Source of the DNA: Burkholderia sp. BCC0322
GTDB lineage: Bacteria; Pseudomonadota; Gammaproteobacteria; Burkholderiales; Burkholderiaceae
Length of the DNA stretch: 64,000 bases
Direction of reading: 5' to 3'
Assembly: GCF_902833045.1 (NCBI RefSeq)
Contig: NZ_CADFDU010000002.1
Location: forward strand, 124,001-188,000
The position numbers and the translations under genes are program-made. Positions 53,424 to 62,442 of the stretch are shown here, piece by piece (within the stretch, counting starts at the first letter, position 1; every line of letters begins with the position of its first letter). Below the pieces are notes generated by a model. That model ran no database searches. It had not been told where the DNA came from and worked only from the letters and a program-made list of their open reading frames with translations.

Positions 53424-53863
53424 TCTTTAAAGGAATCTCAACGATCAAAACATTCATTTTACCGATCGAATGCGATGACGTTCAATACGGACATGCCCTT
53501 TCAGGAATCGCCCGTCATGTCCGTTGATCTCGTCAGTGAATGTCCGCCCGGCGACGCTTCGTGCGCACCGGCCGCCCACGACGGGCGCGCCGCAACAGCC
53601 GATCCGCGCCCGCCGAAACGTCGCGCCGGACGCGTCGAGCGTTCCGAACGCGCCGGCGGCCGTGGCCGCGGCTTTCGTTTCGGCGATGCCGTTGACGCGA
53701 TGAGCGCGATGAACGACGCGCCGCCGCGCCCCGTGACCGGATGGATCGCGCTCAGCTTCGCGGTGGTGTCGCGGCGGAACTGGCCACGTTGAATGGCAGG
53801 CGACGCCCGTGCATGCTGTTCATGCCTGCCCTCGCCGTCGCGACGTCACAACGCGCGATGCCC
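53424..53863. other. Region without a recognisable gene
   Basis: About 440 bp between two minus-strand genes. A frame from ATG 53475 to 53792 (about 105 codons) is open on the plus strand, rich in Arg and Ala, with no ribosome site or family similarity; it could be a remnant of the LysR gene's former divergent target. The first 60 bases are AT-rich and likely hold the LysR promoter. Confidence 0.35.
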
Positions 53864-54844
53864 TCACCCGAGCGCCAGGTCGGCGATATCGATGCGATAG
53901 CAGTTGCCGTCCGTCGCGACCGCATGAAGCACGCGGCCGCGGCCAGTCATTCGGGCGATCTCGACCGGTTCGGAACCGTCGCGCTGCAAGCGATACGTGC
54001 GTACCAATCGAGCGTTGCCACCGCCATCGATACGCACCAGGTACAACATGTCACGTTCCCGATACGAGCCGCAGAGCAGCGCCACGTATCCGTCGGGCTG
54101 CGTCACATCCTCCATGACCGCGAACGCATGGCTGCCGCTGACCGGCATGCGCGATGACCAGACGGTTTGCCGGTCGCGCACGCGGGCGAGCGCGAATGTG
54201 TTGTAGTAGTAGATCCACGCGTCCCGGTCGTCCGGAACGTTGAGCGCATAACAGCAGTCGATCGGCCCGAACCCCGGCGACGGAGCAAACGCATAGCGCT
54301 TCTCGCCGGCCCGGCTCCATGCGATCAACCCTGGCGCACCGACCGGCGAATCCCAGCCCAGATTGCCGTAAACGCCCTCGTCGAAATAGGACGTCCAGAT
54401 TTCCCCGGCAGCCGTGGCCTGCACGGCCGCGATGCCGTCGCCGAGCAGAATTGCGCCGCACGGCGTGCCGTCGCGCCGATAGAACCGGCCATTCAGGTCG
54501 AAATCGTCGTCCCCGCGGCGGACGGACCGGCAGCACACCAGCAACAGATCGTCGCCGACAGGCTGGATGTCGTGAATATTGAACGGCGCGTTATCGATCA
54601 CGCAGTCCAGGCGAACCTCGGCGCCCTGCCAGGCAATCACGCGATACCGCTGCGACGCCGACGGCACAATTTTCGCAAACGACCCGCCGCTCGATAGCGT
54701 CCGGTCATCGCGCGGCTCCAGCGCAAACGCCATGTACAACGCGTCATCCGGTCCGACGTTGCAGGCAACCAGTTCCCCCGTCGCGGACAGGCTGTCGATC
54801 GATACGCAAGGCTGCACGGGTAACGCGTGCGGGCGGCTGGACAT
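53864..54844 (-). CDS. Hypothetical protein, propeller-like repeats
   Basis: A 326-residue protein of unknown family. It lacks a signal peptide and membrane segments. Repeating short strands with Asp/Gly turns and aromatic residues (DDLLLVCCRSVRRG, FYRRDGTPCGAILLGDG, AGEIWTSYFDEGVYG, DAWIYYYNTFALARV) look like blades of a beta-propeller. The start at 54844 follows AGGAG at good spacing. It is divergent from the endopeptidase gene at 55099. No enzymatic motif is visible. Confidence 0.75.
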   Translation of the reverse strand: MSSRPHALPVQPCVSIDSLSATGELVACNVGPDDALYMAFALEPRDDRTLSSGGSFAKIVPSASQRYRVIAWQGAEVRLDCVIDNAPFNIHDIQPVGDDLLLVCCRSVRRGDDDFDLNGRFYRRDGTPCGAILLGDGIAAVQATAAGEIWTSYFDEGVYGNLGWDSPVGAPGLIAWSRAGEKRYAFAPSPGFGPIDCCYALNVPDDRDAWIYYYNTFALARVRDRQTVWSSRMPVSGSHAFAVMEDVTQPDGYVALLCGSYRERDMLYLVRIDGGGNARLVRTYRLQRDGSEPVEIARMTGRGRVLHAVATDGNCYRIDIADLALG

Positions 54845-55098
54845 GGGCGCTCCTGAAAATGATCTCGACATCTTGCCGGCTGTTCCATCGTTTGTCAGGC
54901 AGGCGCGGCATATCGACGCAAATCGCCACGCAAAGCGGCGTCACCCCGCCGAACAGTGCCTGCGCCATTCGCCGGATCGCGGATCGTTTCCCGCCTTCAA
55001 TCGTCATCGCCCCGCGATCGACCGTATAATTTTCCGCATCCCGCTGACCACCCATACGTTCCACGCAGCCTCACCGCGCGTGAAAAGGAGACGTTCGC

Positions 55099-56193
55099 TT
55101 GACCGGCCTCATCGCGCGCCTGCCCTTCGCCCGAGCCACCCTGCTCGTCGCCCTGTCGATGCTGGTGCTCGCCTTCTCGACAAACGCATCGTCCACGCCA
55201 CGCAACCCGCCGCCGCGCGCCGCGCACGCTCATGCGCCGGCGAAAGCCGTCAAGAAAACCGTCAAGAAGAAGCCGGCCCAGCGCAACAAGAAGGCCGTCA
55301 AGCATCGCCGCCCGCGTGTGAAGCACCAGGCAGTCAAGCGTCACGCGGCACCGGCCCCGCAGCAGCGTCGCGCCAAGCGCGCGACCGCCGTGCGCCCGCG
55401 CCCGGCCGCCAAGCCGCGCCTGATGGCGAGTTGCGGCTACAGCCCGCGCGCGGTCAATTCCCTCCATTCACGCGCGGCCTACGTGCTCGACGTCGACTCC
55501 GGCACGCCGCTGCTGGCGCGCAACGCACGCGCCGTGCGGCCGATCGCGTCGATCTCGAAGCTGATGACGGCCGTGGTCGCACGCGACGCCGACCGTCCGC
55601 TGAACGGCGTGCTGCGCGTCACCGCGCACGACCGCGACACGATCAAGTTCACCGGGTCGCGCCTGCAGGTCGGCTCGGAACTGTCGCGCCGCGAGATGTT
55701 CCATATCGCGTTGATGTCGTCGGAAAACCGCGCGGCCGCCGCGCTGAGCCGCGACTATCCGGGCGGACGCGCCACCTTCGTCAAGGCGATGAATCGCGAA
55801 GCGCGCCGGCTCGGCATGCGCCATACGCACTTCCGCGAGCCGACCGGCCTGTCGCCGCACAACGTGTCGACGGCCGAGGATCTCGCGAAGCTCGTCGGCG
55901 CGGCGGCGCAGGATCCGCTGATCCGTTATTTCTCGACGGATACGTCGACCACCGTGCGCCCGGGCGACGGCGAGTTGCTGTATGTGAATTCCGACCCGCT
56001 CGTCCGCTACCGCCGCTTGCCGATCCGGCTGCAGAAGACCGGCTTCATCAACGAGTCGGGGCACGGCGTCGTGATGCGCATGCGCGTGAAAGGCCGCCGC
56101 GAAACGGTCGTGCTGCTCGGCGCACCCACGCGCGCGGGCGTCTCGAGCGATGCCATCAAGATCCACCGCTGGCTGTCCTGCTCGATCCAGTAA
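55099..56193 (+). CDS. pbpG: D-alanyl-D-alanine endopeptidase (PbpG type, peptidase S11)
   Basis: A 364-residue periplasmic enzyme starting with TTG behind AAGGAGA. After the signal (residues about 10-31) comes a long basic linker to about 108, with over twenty Lys and Arg (KAVKKTVKKKPAQRNKKAVK is part of it). The S11 catalytic domain follows, with SISK (151-154), SSEN (207-210) and KTG (313-315) intact. It cleaves peptide cross-links in peptidoglycan. The polycationic linker is unusual for PbpG and may bind wall polymers or lipopolysaccharide. A small gene follows after 44 bp. Confidence 0.9.
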   Translation: MTGLIARLPFARATLLVALSMLVLAFSTNASSTPRNPPPRAAHAHAPAKAVKKTVKKKPAQRNKKAVKHRRPRVKHQAVKRHAAPAPQQRRAKRATAVRPRPAAKPRLMASCGYSPRAVNSLHSRAAYVLDVDSGTPLLARNARAVRPIASISKLMTAVVARDADRPLNGVLRVTAHDRDTIKFTGSRLQVGSELSRREMFHIALMSSENRAAAALSRDYPGGRATFVKAMNREARRLGMRHTHFREPTGLSPHNVSTAEDLAKLVGAAAQDPLIRYFSTDTSTTVRPGDGELLYVNSDPLVRYRRLPIRLQKTGFINESGHGVVMRMRVKGRRETVVLLGAPTRAGVSSDAIKIHRWLSCSIQ

Positions 56194-56237
56194 GCGCACA
56201 CGGGCGGCCGGCGCGTTCACCCTATGGGAGCGACGCC

Positions 56238-56471
56238 ATGCAGGACGAATACCGCTTCAACGCATTCGGACGGCTGCTGGCCGTCGTGCGCACGAACGGT
56301 CGCTGGGCCGTGTTCGATCTTGGCACCGAAGGCAAACGGCGCCCGGCCAACCTGCATGTTCCGCCGACGCTCGCCGCCGACGAACTCGCGCAATACCTCG
56401 GCGACCTGCTGCACGAGAACGCGACCCCGAGATACAGCGAAGTCGTCCCGCTCCCGCTCCGCAGCGCATGA
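56238..56471 (+). CDS. Small conserved protein of unknown function
   Basis: A 77-residue soluble protein (QDEYRFNAFGRLLAVVRTNG, then LHVPPTLAADELAQYLGDLLHE). It has a plausible beta-beta-alpha layout without catalytic motifs. GGGAG lies about 8 bases before the ATG at 56238. It resembles small hypothetical proteins found in Burkholderia and Pseudomonas, but I cannot name a function. It probably follows pbpG in one transcript. Confidence 0.7.
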   Translation: MQDEYRFNAFGRLLAVVRTNGRWAVFDLGTEGKRRPANLHVPPTLAADELAQYLGDLLHENATPRYSEVVPLPLRSA

Positions 56472-56508
56472 CCGCCCTCCCGCTGCACCTCGATTCGGCG
56501 GACAATTC

Positions 56509-56548
56509 GACAGTTAAACTTGCAAGTTTAACTGTCGTGCCATATGAT
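56509..56548 (+). promoter_or_regulatory. MarR promoter with 28-bp operator palindrome
   Basis: A perfect 28-bp palindrome occupies 56509-56536 (GACAGTTAAACTTG and its reverse complement). Inside it a -35 TTGCAA (56520-56525) is 17 bases from a -10 TATGAT (56543-56548). Transcription would begin at about 56555, essentially at the ATG at 56556. The palindrome is the likely site of the MarR protein encoded downstream. Confidence 0.8.
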
Positions 56549-56555
56549 CCGTCGC

Positions 56556-56999
56556 ATGAACCCGCCACGCAAACCCGGCGTTTCCGCCGACATCGTCGCC
56601 GCTGACCTGACCCTCGCGGTCGGCCAGCTGATCCGCCGGCTGCGCTCCGAGATCGAATCCGGAGGGCTCGGCATGTCCCAGACGAGCGCGCTCGCGCGCC
56701 TCGAACGGCACGGGCCGATGACGACCGCCGACCTCGCGCGCGCTGAAGCGATGAAGCCGCAGTCGATGAAGGCGACGCTCGCAAGCCTCGAGGAAGACGG
56801 TCTCGTCGAACGAGAACCGCATCCGACCGACGGCCGCCAGATCCTGTTCCGGCTGACCGCGGCCGGCCTCGATGCACGGCTCAAGCGCAACGCCGCGAAA
56901 CACAAGTGGCTCGGCGCCGCGATCGAGCAACTGGATCCCGAAGACATCGACACGCTCGCCGCCGCGATCCCGCTGATCCGCCGCATCGGCGAGCAATGA
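56556..56999 (+). CDS. MarR family transcriptional regulator
   Basis: A 147-residue regulator. The winged helix is clear: MSQTSALARLERHGPMTTADLARAEAMKPQSMKATLASLEEDGLV, then the wing EREPHPTDGRQILFRLT. The start at 56556 (MNPPRKPG) coincides with the predicted transcription start. An ATG at 56544 in the same frame lies inside the -10 box and can serve only if transcription starts further upstream. It is followed by a hydrolase (57067) and an efflux gene (57627), and probably represses all three through the 28-bp palindrome. Confidence 0.9.
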   Translation: MNPPRKPGVSADIVAADLTLAVGQLIRRLRSEIESGGLGMSQTSALARLERHGPMTTADLARAEAMKPQSMKATLASLEEDGLVEREPHPTDGRQILFRLTAAGLDARLKRNAAKHKWLGAAIEQLDPEDIDTLAAAIPLIRRIGEQ

Positions 57000-57066
57000 A
57001 TCCGGCCAGCGCGCCCCACGGCATTCGCGCGCACGGCTTTCCTCGTCCCTTTCACGGAGTCCCATC

Positions 57067-57630
57067 ATGAGCGCAACCCGTCTCGACACGAACACGGCAC
57101 TCGTCGTCATCGACCTGCAGAAAGGCATCGTTGCCCTCCCCACCGCGCACCCGGTCGAACCGGTGATCGCGCACACCCGCACACTGCTCGACGCATTCCG
57201 CCACCGCGGCCTGCCGGTCGTGCTCGTCAACGTCGCGGGCGGCGCTCCGGGCCGCACGCAGCAGCAGGTGCGCGTGGACCCGCTTCCCGCCGACTGGGCC
57301 GAACTCGTGCCCGAACTGAACCGGCAGCCGGGCGATCACCTCGTGACGAAAAAGACCTGGGGGGCATTCACCGGCACCGACCTCGACGCGCACCTGAAGG
57401 CGGCCGGCGTCACGCAGATCGTGCTGGCCGGCGTCGCGACGAGCATCGGCGTCGAATCGACCGCACGGCAGGCGTACGAACTCGGCTACAACGTCACGCT
57501 CGCCGTCGACGCGATGACCGACCTCGACGTGGACAGGCATGTGAACAGCGTCGAGCGTCTGTTCCCGCGCCTCGGCGAGACGGGCACGACGCAGGACATC
57601 GTCGCGCTGCTCGACCGGCGCGGCGCGTGA
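57067..57630 (+). CDS. Isochorismatase-like hydrolase lacking the catalytic cysteine
   Basis: A 187-residue superfamily member. Asp16 (ALVVIDLQKG) and Lys95/96 (HLVTKKTWGAF) are present, but the usual nucleophilic cysteine is Gly128 (AGVATSIGVESTARQA). True isochorismatases such as EntB also have glycine at this position and hydrolyse a vinyl ether without covalent catalysis, so the protein may be active on an isochorismate-like compound rather than an amide. The start follows GGAG at 57055-57058. The next gene overlaps by 4 bases, so an efflux role is shared. Confidence 0.88.
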   Translation: MSATRLDTNTALVVIDLQKGIVALPTAHPVEPVIAHTRTLLDAFRHRGLPVVLVNVAGGAPGRTQQQVRVDPLPADWAELVPELNRQPGDHLVTKKTWGAFTGTDLDAHLKAAGVTQIVLAGVATSIGVESTARQAYELGYNVTLAVDAMTDLDVDRHVNSVERLFPRLGETGTTQDIVALLDRRGA

Positions 57631-59072
57631 GCGACCCGCACGCCCGGACGGCGCAGGGCCGCGCGGCCGGGCACCCCGATCCGTCGATCTGGAAGGTCAG
57701 CGCGGTCGCGGTACTCGGCTCGCTGCTGTCGCAGCTCGACGCGACGATCGTCAACGTGTCGCTGTCGAGCCTCGCGACCGACCTGCACGCGAGCCTCGCG
57801 ACGATCCAGTGGGTGACGAGCGGCTACCTGCTCGCGCTCACGCTGGTGCTGCCGCTGAACGGCTGGCTCGTCGACCGGATCGGCGCGAAGGCGCTGTATC
57901 TGTGGTGTTTCTCGGCGTTCACGCTCACGTCGGCGCTGTGCGGGCTCGCATGGTCCGCGCCGTCGCTGATCGCATTCCGCGTGCTGCAAGGCGTGAGTGG
58001 CGGGCTGCTCGCGCCGATGGCGCAGATGATGATCGCGCGCGTCGCCGGCCAGCAGATGGCGCGCGTGATCGGCTTCGCGGCCGTGCCCGTGCTGCTCGCG
58101 CCGATCCTCGGCCCGGTCGTCGCCGGCGCGATCCTGCAGCACGCGTCGTGGCGCTGGCTGTTTCTCGTGAACCTGCCCGTCGGCATGCTGGCGCTCACGC
58201 TGGCCGTGCGGTTCCTGCCCGGCGACCGCGACGACACGCAGCCGCGCGAACTCGACTGGGTCGGCCTGGCGCTGCTGTCGCCGGGGCTCGTGCTGTTCCT
58301 GTACGGCATCGAGCGGATCAACGAAGCACTCGGCATCGCGGCGATCGTCGCGGCCGCGCTGTTGCTCGTGACGTTCCTGCGGGTCGAAACGCGCAAGGGC
58401 GACCACGGGCTGATCGACCTGGCGCTGTTTCGCGGCAAGGTGTTCGGCGCAGCCGCGTCAACGCAGTTCCTGTCGAACGGCGCGCTGTTCGCGGGCCAGA
58501 TGTTGATTCCGGTGTTCCTGATCCAGGCGTGCGGCCGCACGCCCGGCGAAATGGGCTGGCTGCTCGCGCCGATGGGCCTCGGCATGCTCGTCACCTACCC
58601 GTCGATGGGCGCGCTGACGAACTGGTTCGGCGTGCGGCGGCTGGCTGCCGCCGGCGCGTTGCTCGCGCTGTTCGCGACGCTGCCGTTCGTGTTCCTCGCA
58701 CTGACCGGCTACGATCCGTACTTGCTCGTGCCGGCGCTGTTTCTGCGCGGCATGGGCCAGAGCGCAATCGGCGCGCCGTCGATTTCCGCCGCGTATGCGT
58801 CGGTCGAGCGCCGCAACCTGCCGATGGCGACGACCTCGCTCAATATCGTGCAGCGTCTCGGCGGCCCGACGTTCACGACGGTCTGCACGCTGTTCCTCGC
58901 GTGGCGGCTGCAGGCCGAATCGGTGGCGAGCGGCGGCACGCAGGCGAACGCGTATGCGTGGGCGTTCGGCCTGCTTTGCGCGCTGCACGCGGCGAGCTTC
59001 GTCACGACGCTGCGGCTGCCGTTGGCGTCGGCCGGTGCGGGCGGGAAACCCGCCGGCGCCGGTTCGCGCTGA
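57627..59072 (+). CDS. DHA2 family MFS multidrug efflux transporter (EmrB/QacA type)
   Basis: A 481-residue transporter with about fourteen helices. The start region LGSLLSQLDATIVNVSLSSLATDL, the WVTSGYLLALTLVLPLNGWLVDRIG loop and the long helix-5 motif LAPILGPVVAGAILQHASWRWLFLVNLPVG are diagnostic for DHA2 drug:H+ antiporters. It starts with GTG overlapping the hydrolase stop (GTGA). With the MarR gene and its palindrome upstream, it forms an inducible efflux operon. No membrane-fusion (EmrA) partner is encoded here. Confidence 0.92.
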   Translation: MSDPHARTAQGRAAGHPDPSIWKVSAVAVLGSLLSQLDATIVNVSLSSLATDLHASLATIQWVTSGYLLALTLVLPLNGWLVDRIGAKALYLWCFSAFTLTSALCGLAWSAPSLIAFRVLQGVSGGLLAPMAQMMIARVAGQQMARVIGFAAVPVLLAPILGPVVAGAILQHASWRWLFLVNLPVGMLALTLAVRFLPGDRDDTQPRELDWVGLALLSPGLVLFLYGIERINEALGIAAIVAAALLLVTFLRVETRKGDHGLIDLALFRGKVFGAAASTQFLSNGALFAGQMLIPVFLIQACGRTPGEMGWLLAPMGLGMLVTYPSMGALTNWFGVRRLAAAGALLALFATLPFVFLALTGYDPYLLVPALFLRGMGQSAIGAPSISAAYASVERRNLPMATTSLNIVQRLGGPTFTTVCTLFLAWRLQAESVASGGTQANAYAWAFGLLCALHAASFVTTLRLPLASAGAGGKPAGAGSR

Positions 59073-59293
59073 CCAAGGACATTGCGTCGCGCTGCGCCTC
59101 GCGCGGCATCGCCACGGCAGCCACATCGGCACGATCGGCACCGCCAGCAACGCGCCGAGCCCTGCATTTAGCGAGTGCCACTGCCGCTCCGTGGTTGCAA
59201 CGCAGGCAGCGCACGCCGGCCGCAACGGAACGCGCCCGCCACCTGCGCAACGGCTTCGCGCGCTTGCGGGCTGCCGCCCGGCGCCGGTTCCCG

Positions 59294-61012
59294 TTAAACG
59301 ATGCCCGATTCCTGCGACGCCAACGTCGTACCGGCGGCTTCCAGGGCCTCGTGCAGCGTCGGGAAGATGCACGACGCGCCGACGATCTCCGTGATCCGGT
59401 GACGATCCATGTCCGCGCGCAGATAGCGGCTGACCCGCCCGAACAGCACGCCGATCCCGCGTGCGTGCAGCATCCTGACGAGGTCGGCCAGCGTCCGCGC
59501 GGCCGAATAGTCGATGTCGGTGATCGCGCCCGCATCGACGACGAACCAGCGCGTCGGCACCGGCGCCGCATCGACGAGCTCGATCACTTCGGCCGTGAAC
59601 AGGTGATCGTTCGCGAAGAACAGGTCGGAGCCGAACCGGTAGACGATCAGCCCCGGCGCCGTCATCGCGCCGCGCCTGGCAGGCACCGGCTGCCACCGTC
59701 CATTGCCTTCGACCGGTTCGAGCACCATCGTGTGCGGCTGGTAGCTGTGGCGCACGTGCCGCATCAGCGACAGCGCGACGGCCAGCAGGATGCCGTGCTC
59801 GACGCCGACCGTCACGACGGCCACGGCCGTCACCAGCGCGAGCGTGAATTCGCCGGGGCTTTCCTTGCGGATCGCGGCGAGGCTGCGCAGGTTGATCAGC
59901 CCGAGCGCGATCGTGAACACGATGCCGGCCAGCACCGCATGCGGCAGGAACTGCAGATACGTGCTGAAGAACAGCAGGACCACCGCCACCACGGCCGCGA
60001 ACGCGAGATGCCCGATCTGGCTGCGCACGCCCGCGCCGTCGGCCATCGCCGTCTGGGTCGGGCTGCCGTTGACGACGAACGCGCCGCCCACCGCCGCAGC
60101 CGCGTTAGCGGCCGCCAGGCCGAGGATGTCGGCGTTGGTGTCGACCTCCTCGTCGTACTGCTGCGCGAACACGCGCGCGGCGGCCGCGCTCTGCGCAATG
60201 ATCATCACGAAACACGACGCGGCGACCGGCACGAGATCGAGGAACTGCTGCCACGTGACGGACGGCCAGCGCAACGGCGGCAGCCCGCCCGCGACCGGCC
60301 CGAGCACCGCGATGCCGTGCGCGGCGAATCCGAACGCGGCGCTTGCCGCGATGCTGCCCGCAACCGCGATCATCGGCATCGGCACGCGCGGCAGGAACCG
60401 CTTGCACGCGAGAATCGCGACGACGACGAGCGCCGCGAGCGCGAACGTCGGCCGGTTCGCGTGGACGAGATGCGTGACGACGTAGAAGAGCTGCGCCAGG
60501 CTGCGCGACGCCGGGTACGGCACGGCCAGCCCGAGCATGTCGCCGAGCATCGCGATCGACACCTGCACGCCGACGCCGGCGAGAAAACCGACCAGCACCG
60601 TGCGCGACAGGAAATCGGCGAGAAAACCGAGCTTGAAGATGCGCGCGAGCAGCAGCATCGCGGCGGTCAGTAGCGCGACCATGCCGGCCAGCGCCACATA
60701 CTCGGCGCTGCCGGCCGGCGCCATCGACGACAGCCGGCTCGCGAAGATCGTCGCGGTCGCGGAGTCGGCGGCCACCACCAGATGCCGCGACGCGCCGAAG
60801 CACGCGAACGCGACGAGCGGCAGGAACACCGTGTAGAGGCCCGTGACGGCCGGCATGCCGGCGATGCGCGCATAACCGAGCACCTGCGGGATGTCCATCG
60901 ACGCGAGCGAAAGGCCCGCGAATATGTCGCGGATGGCCCCGCCACGGCGGATCGGGAGGATGCCTTTCAGCAGCCGCACGCCCGACGGGCGGCTTTCGTT
61001 GAAATCTTGCAT
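59294..61012 (-). CDS. SulP family anion transporter with STAS domain
   Basis: A 572-residue protein. The transporter domain (about residues 30-420) has the SulP signature GLSLASMDIPQVLGYARIAGMPAVTGLYTVFLP and the NGSPTQTAMADGAGVRSQ loop. A C-terminal STAS domain spans about 450-560 (PGLIVYRFGSDLFFANDHLF, DAGAITDIDYSAARTL). SulP proteins move sulfate, bicarbonate, chloride or dicarboxylates; the substrate cannot be named. It stands alone, convergent with the efflux gene. Confidence 0.92.
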   Translation of the reverse strand: MQDFNESRPSGVRLLKGILPIRRGGAIRDIFAGLSLASMDIPQVLGYARIAGMPAVTGLYTVFLPLVAFACFGASRHLVVAADSATATIFASRLSSMAPAGSAEYVALAGMVALLTAAMLLLARIFKLGFLADFLSRTVLVGFLAGVGVQVSIAMLGDMLGLAVPYPASRSLAQLFYVVTHLVHANRPTFALAALVVVAILACKRFLPRVPMPMIAVAGSIAASAAFGFAAHGIAVLGPVAGGLPPLRWPSVTWQQFLDLVPVAASCFVMIIAQSAAAARVFAQQYDEEVDTNADILGLAAANAAAAVGGAFVVNGSPTQTAMADGAGVRSQIGHLAFAAVVAVVLLFFSTYLQFLPHAVLAGIVFTIALGLINLRSLAAIRKESPGEFTLALVTAVAVVTVGVEHGILLAVALSLMRHVRHSYQPHTMVLEPVEGNGRWQPVPARRGAMTAPGLIVYRFGSDLFFANDHLFTAEVIELVDAAPVPTRWFVVDAGAITDIDYSAARTLADLVRMLHARGIGVLFGRVSRYLRADMDRHRITEIVGASCIFPTLHEALEAAGTTLASQESGIV

Positions 61013-61340
61013 GCGTGGAATGCGTGATTACGGGGTGACGTGGTTCGCAAAGCCGTTCGCGCATCGTGCCCCGGACAGGCATCGCATGGCAAGTGCGCAA
61101 TGCATCCGGCCACACGCACGTGCGGCGACTTGCGGTGATGCGTTTTCATCACCCGCCGTCACCCGATTACAGAGGATACCTGCGCAATGGTGAGGAGGTT
61201 CGGGAGCCGCGCACCCGGCATCCACGGCAACGTGCCTGGAACCCGATGGCACAATCACGGTCCCTTTCATGTGCCCTTCACCGGGCGCGCGCCGCGCCGC
61301 GGCGCCGATTCAACGCACAAGAAGGCCCCTGTTCGCCCCT

Positions 61341-61946
61341 ATGACCCTGAACGAATCCTGGTTTGCGCCGCTCGTCGGCATCCTCATCCTGCTCGCCGCC
61401 GCCGGCGCGATCACCGCCGTCGTCCATTTCCTGCTGTTCCGCGTGGTCGCGCGGCTCGCACGGCTTTCCGCCACGCGCGTCGACGACGCGCTGTTCGAGT
61501 TCGGCGCGTTCAAGTGGCTGAACCGCATCGTCCCGTTCGTCGTGATCAAGCTCGGCCTCGGCGCGGTGCCCGGCATTCCGGACAAGGCCGCCCAGGTCGC
61601 CGACAAGGTGCTGTTCGCGCTGCTCGTGTTCCTCGTGTCGATGACGATCAGCGCGACGCTGTCCGCGCTCGAACACACGCATCGCACGCACCATCGCGAC
61701 CAGCCGCGCCTGTCGCTGAAAGGCGCGATGCAGCTCGTCAAGCTCGTGATGTTCATCACCGCCGCGCTGGTCGTGATCGGCGATGCTACCGGCAAGCAGA
61801 TCGGCCTGCTGCTGTCCGGCATCGGCGCGATGTCCGCGGTGCTGATGCTGATTGTGGAAGAACTCGATTTACTTCCGGTGGAACAACCAAATAACTTCCA
61901 ATTTGGGCGAAATCAACCGAATGGAACCAATCCCACAAATGGCTGA
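61341..61946 (+). pseudogene. Mechanosensitive channel (MscS/YbdG family), 3'-truncated
   Basis: The first about 170 residues are a good MscS-superfamily N-terminus (membrane helices, then LSLKGAMQLVKLVMFITAAL and LLSGIGAMSAVLMLI). In intact relatives this helix leads into the beta domain (FKDTLLG...). Here homology stops at about 61850 and 25-30 unrelated AT-rich codons follow (VEELDLLPVEQPNNFQFGRN...) to a stop at 61944. The pore-lining and cytoplasmic domains are missing, so the channel cannot function. The break coincides with the start of the AT-rich toxin-immunity region. Confidence 0.8.
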
Positions 61947-62442
61947 CTAAATCATATATCTTCCGTGCTCGCCACATTTAAACGATAAACCGTCCAAGCT
62001 CCGCTCTACCTTTCCTGCGGTTGTCGTCCAGCCCACTGGGTGGCGATCCAATTGGCGCGACGTCAATGTTCCGAAGGAAGCCTGTCTCAAACCTCTCTCG
62101 ATACAAAGGTTCCTCGCCCCGCGACAATGCGGATCGGGAGAGTCGGTTTAGGAGCCGCATCGGCTTGATTCATGTCCCTTGCGACATCGAAATCGATACT
62201 GCGCGTGCCAACCTTTCCATTCTAGTTCCAGCAACTTCAGTCCGTATGGACGAAGTGCCTCTCGCATTCGATTCAACTGATCGAGTGACAACGTTGCTGC
62301 TCCATAAAAATTCCTTTCATCGGCCTACCCGCGCATAGAGGCCCAGAAGTCGCCCCCTCAACGCATGATTCTCACAAGTTACTCTTGTGAAATCGAGGTC
62401 ACCTGCGCCATGCCCTGACCAGTCACCGAGGGTTGCGCAATC
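61947..62442. other. AT-richer spacer with a degenerate zinc-ribbon-like fragment
   Basis: About 500 bp of foreign-looking DNA. On the minus strand, 62324 to 62148 reads as an in-frame fragment (LSLDQLNRMREALRPYGLKL, EWKGWHAQYRFRCRKGHE) resembling the small Cys/His zinc-ribbon domains found beside DNA-processing and toxin genes. It has no start codon other than TTG and ends abruptly in TAA, so it is probably a remnant. No transposase or terminal repeat was seen. Confidence 0.4.

Noticed and set aside
61850-62442. Possible insertion sequence at the broken channel gene
   Set aside because: No transposase fragment, terminal inverted repeat or target duplication could be found by eye.
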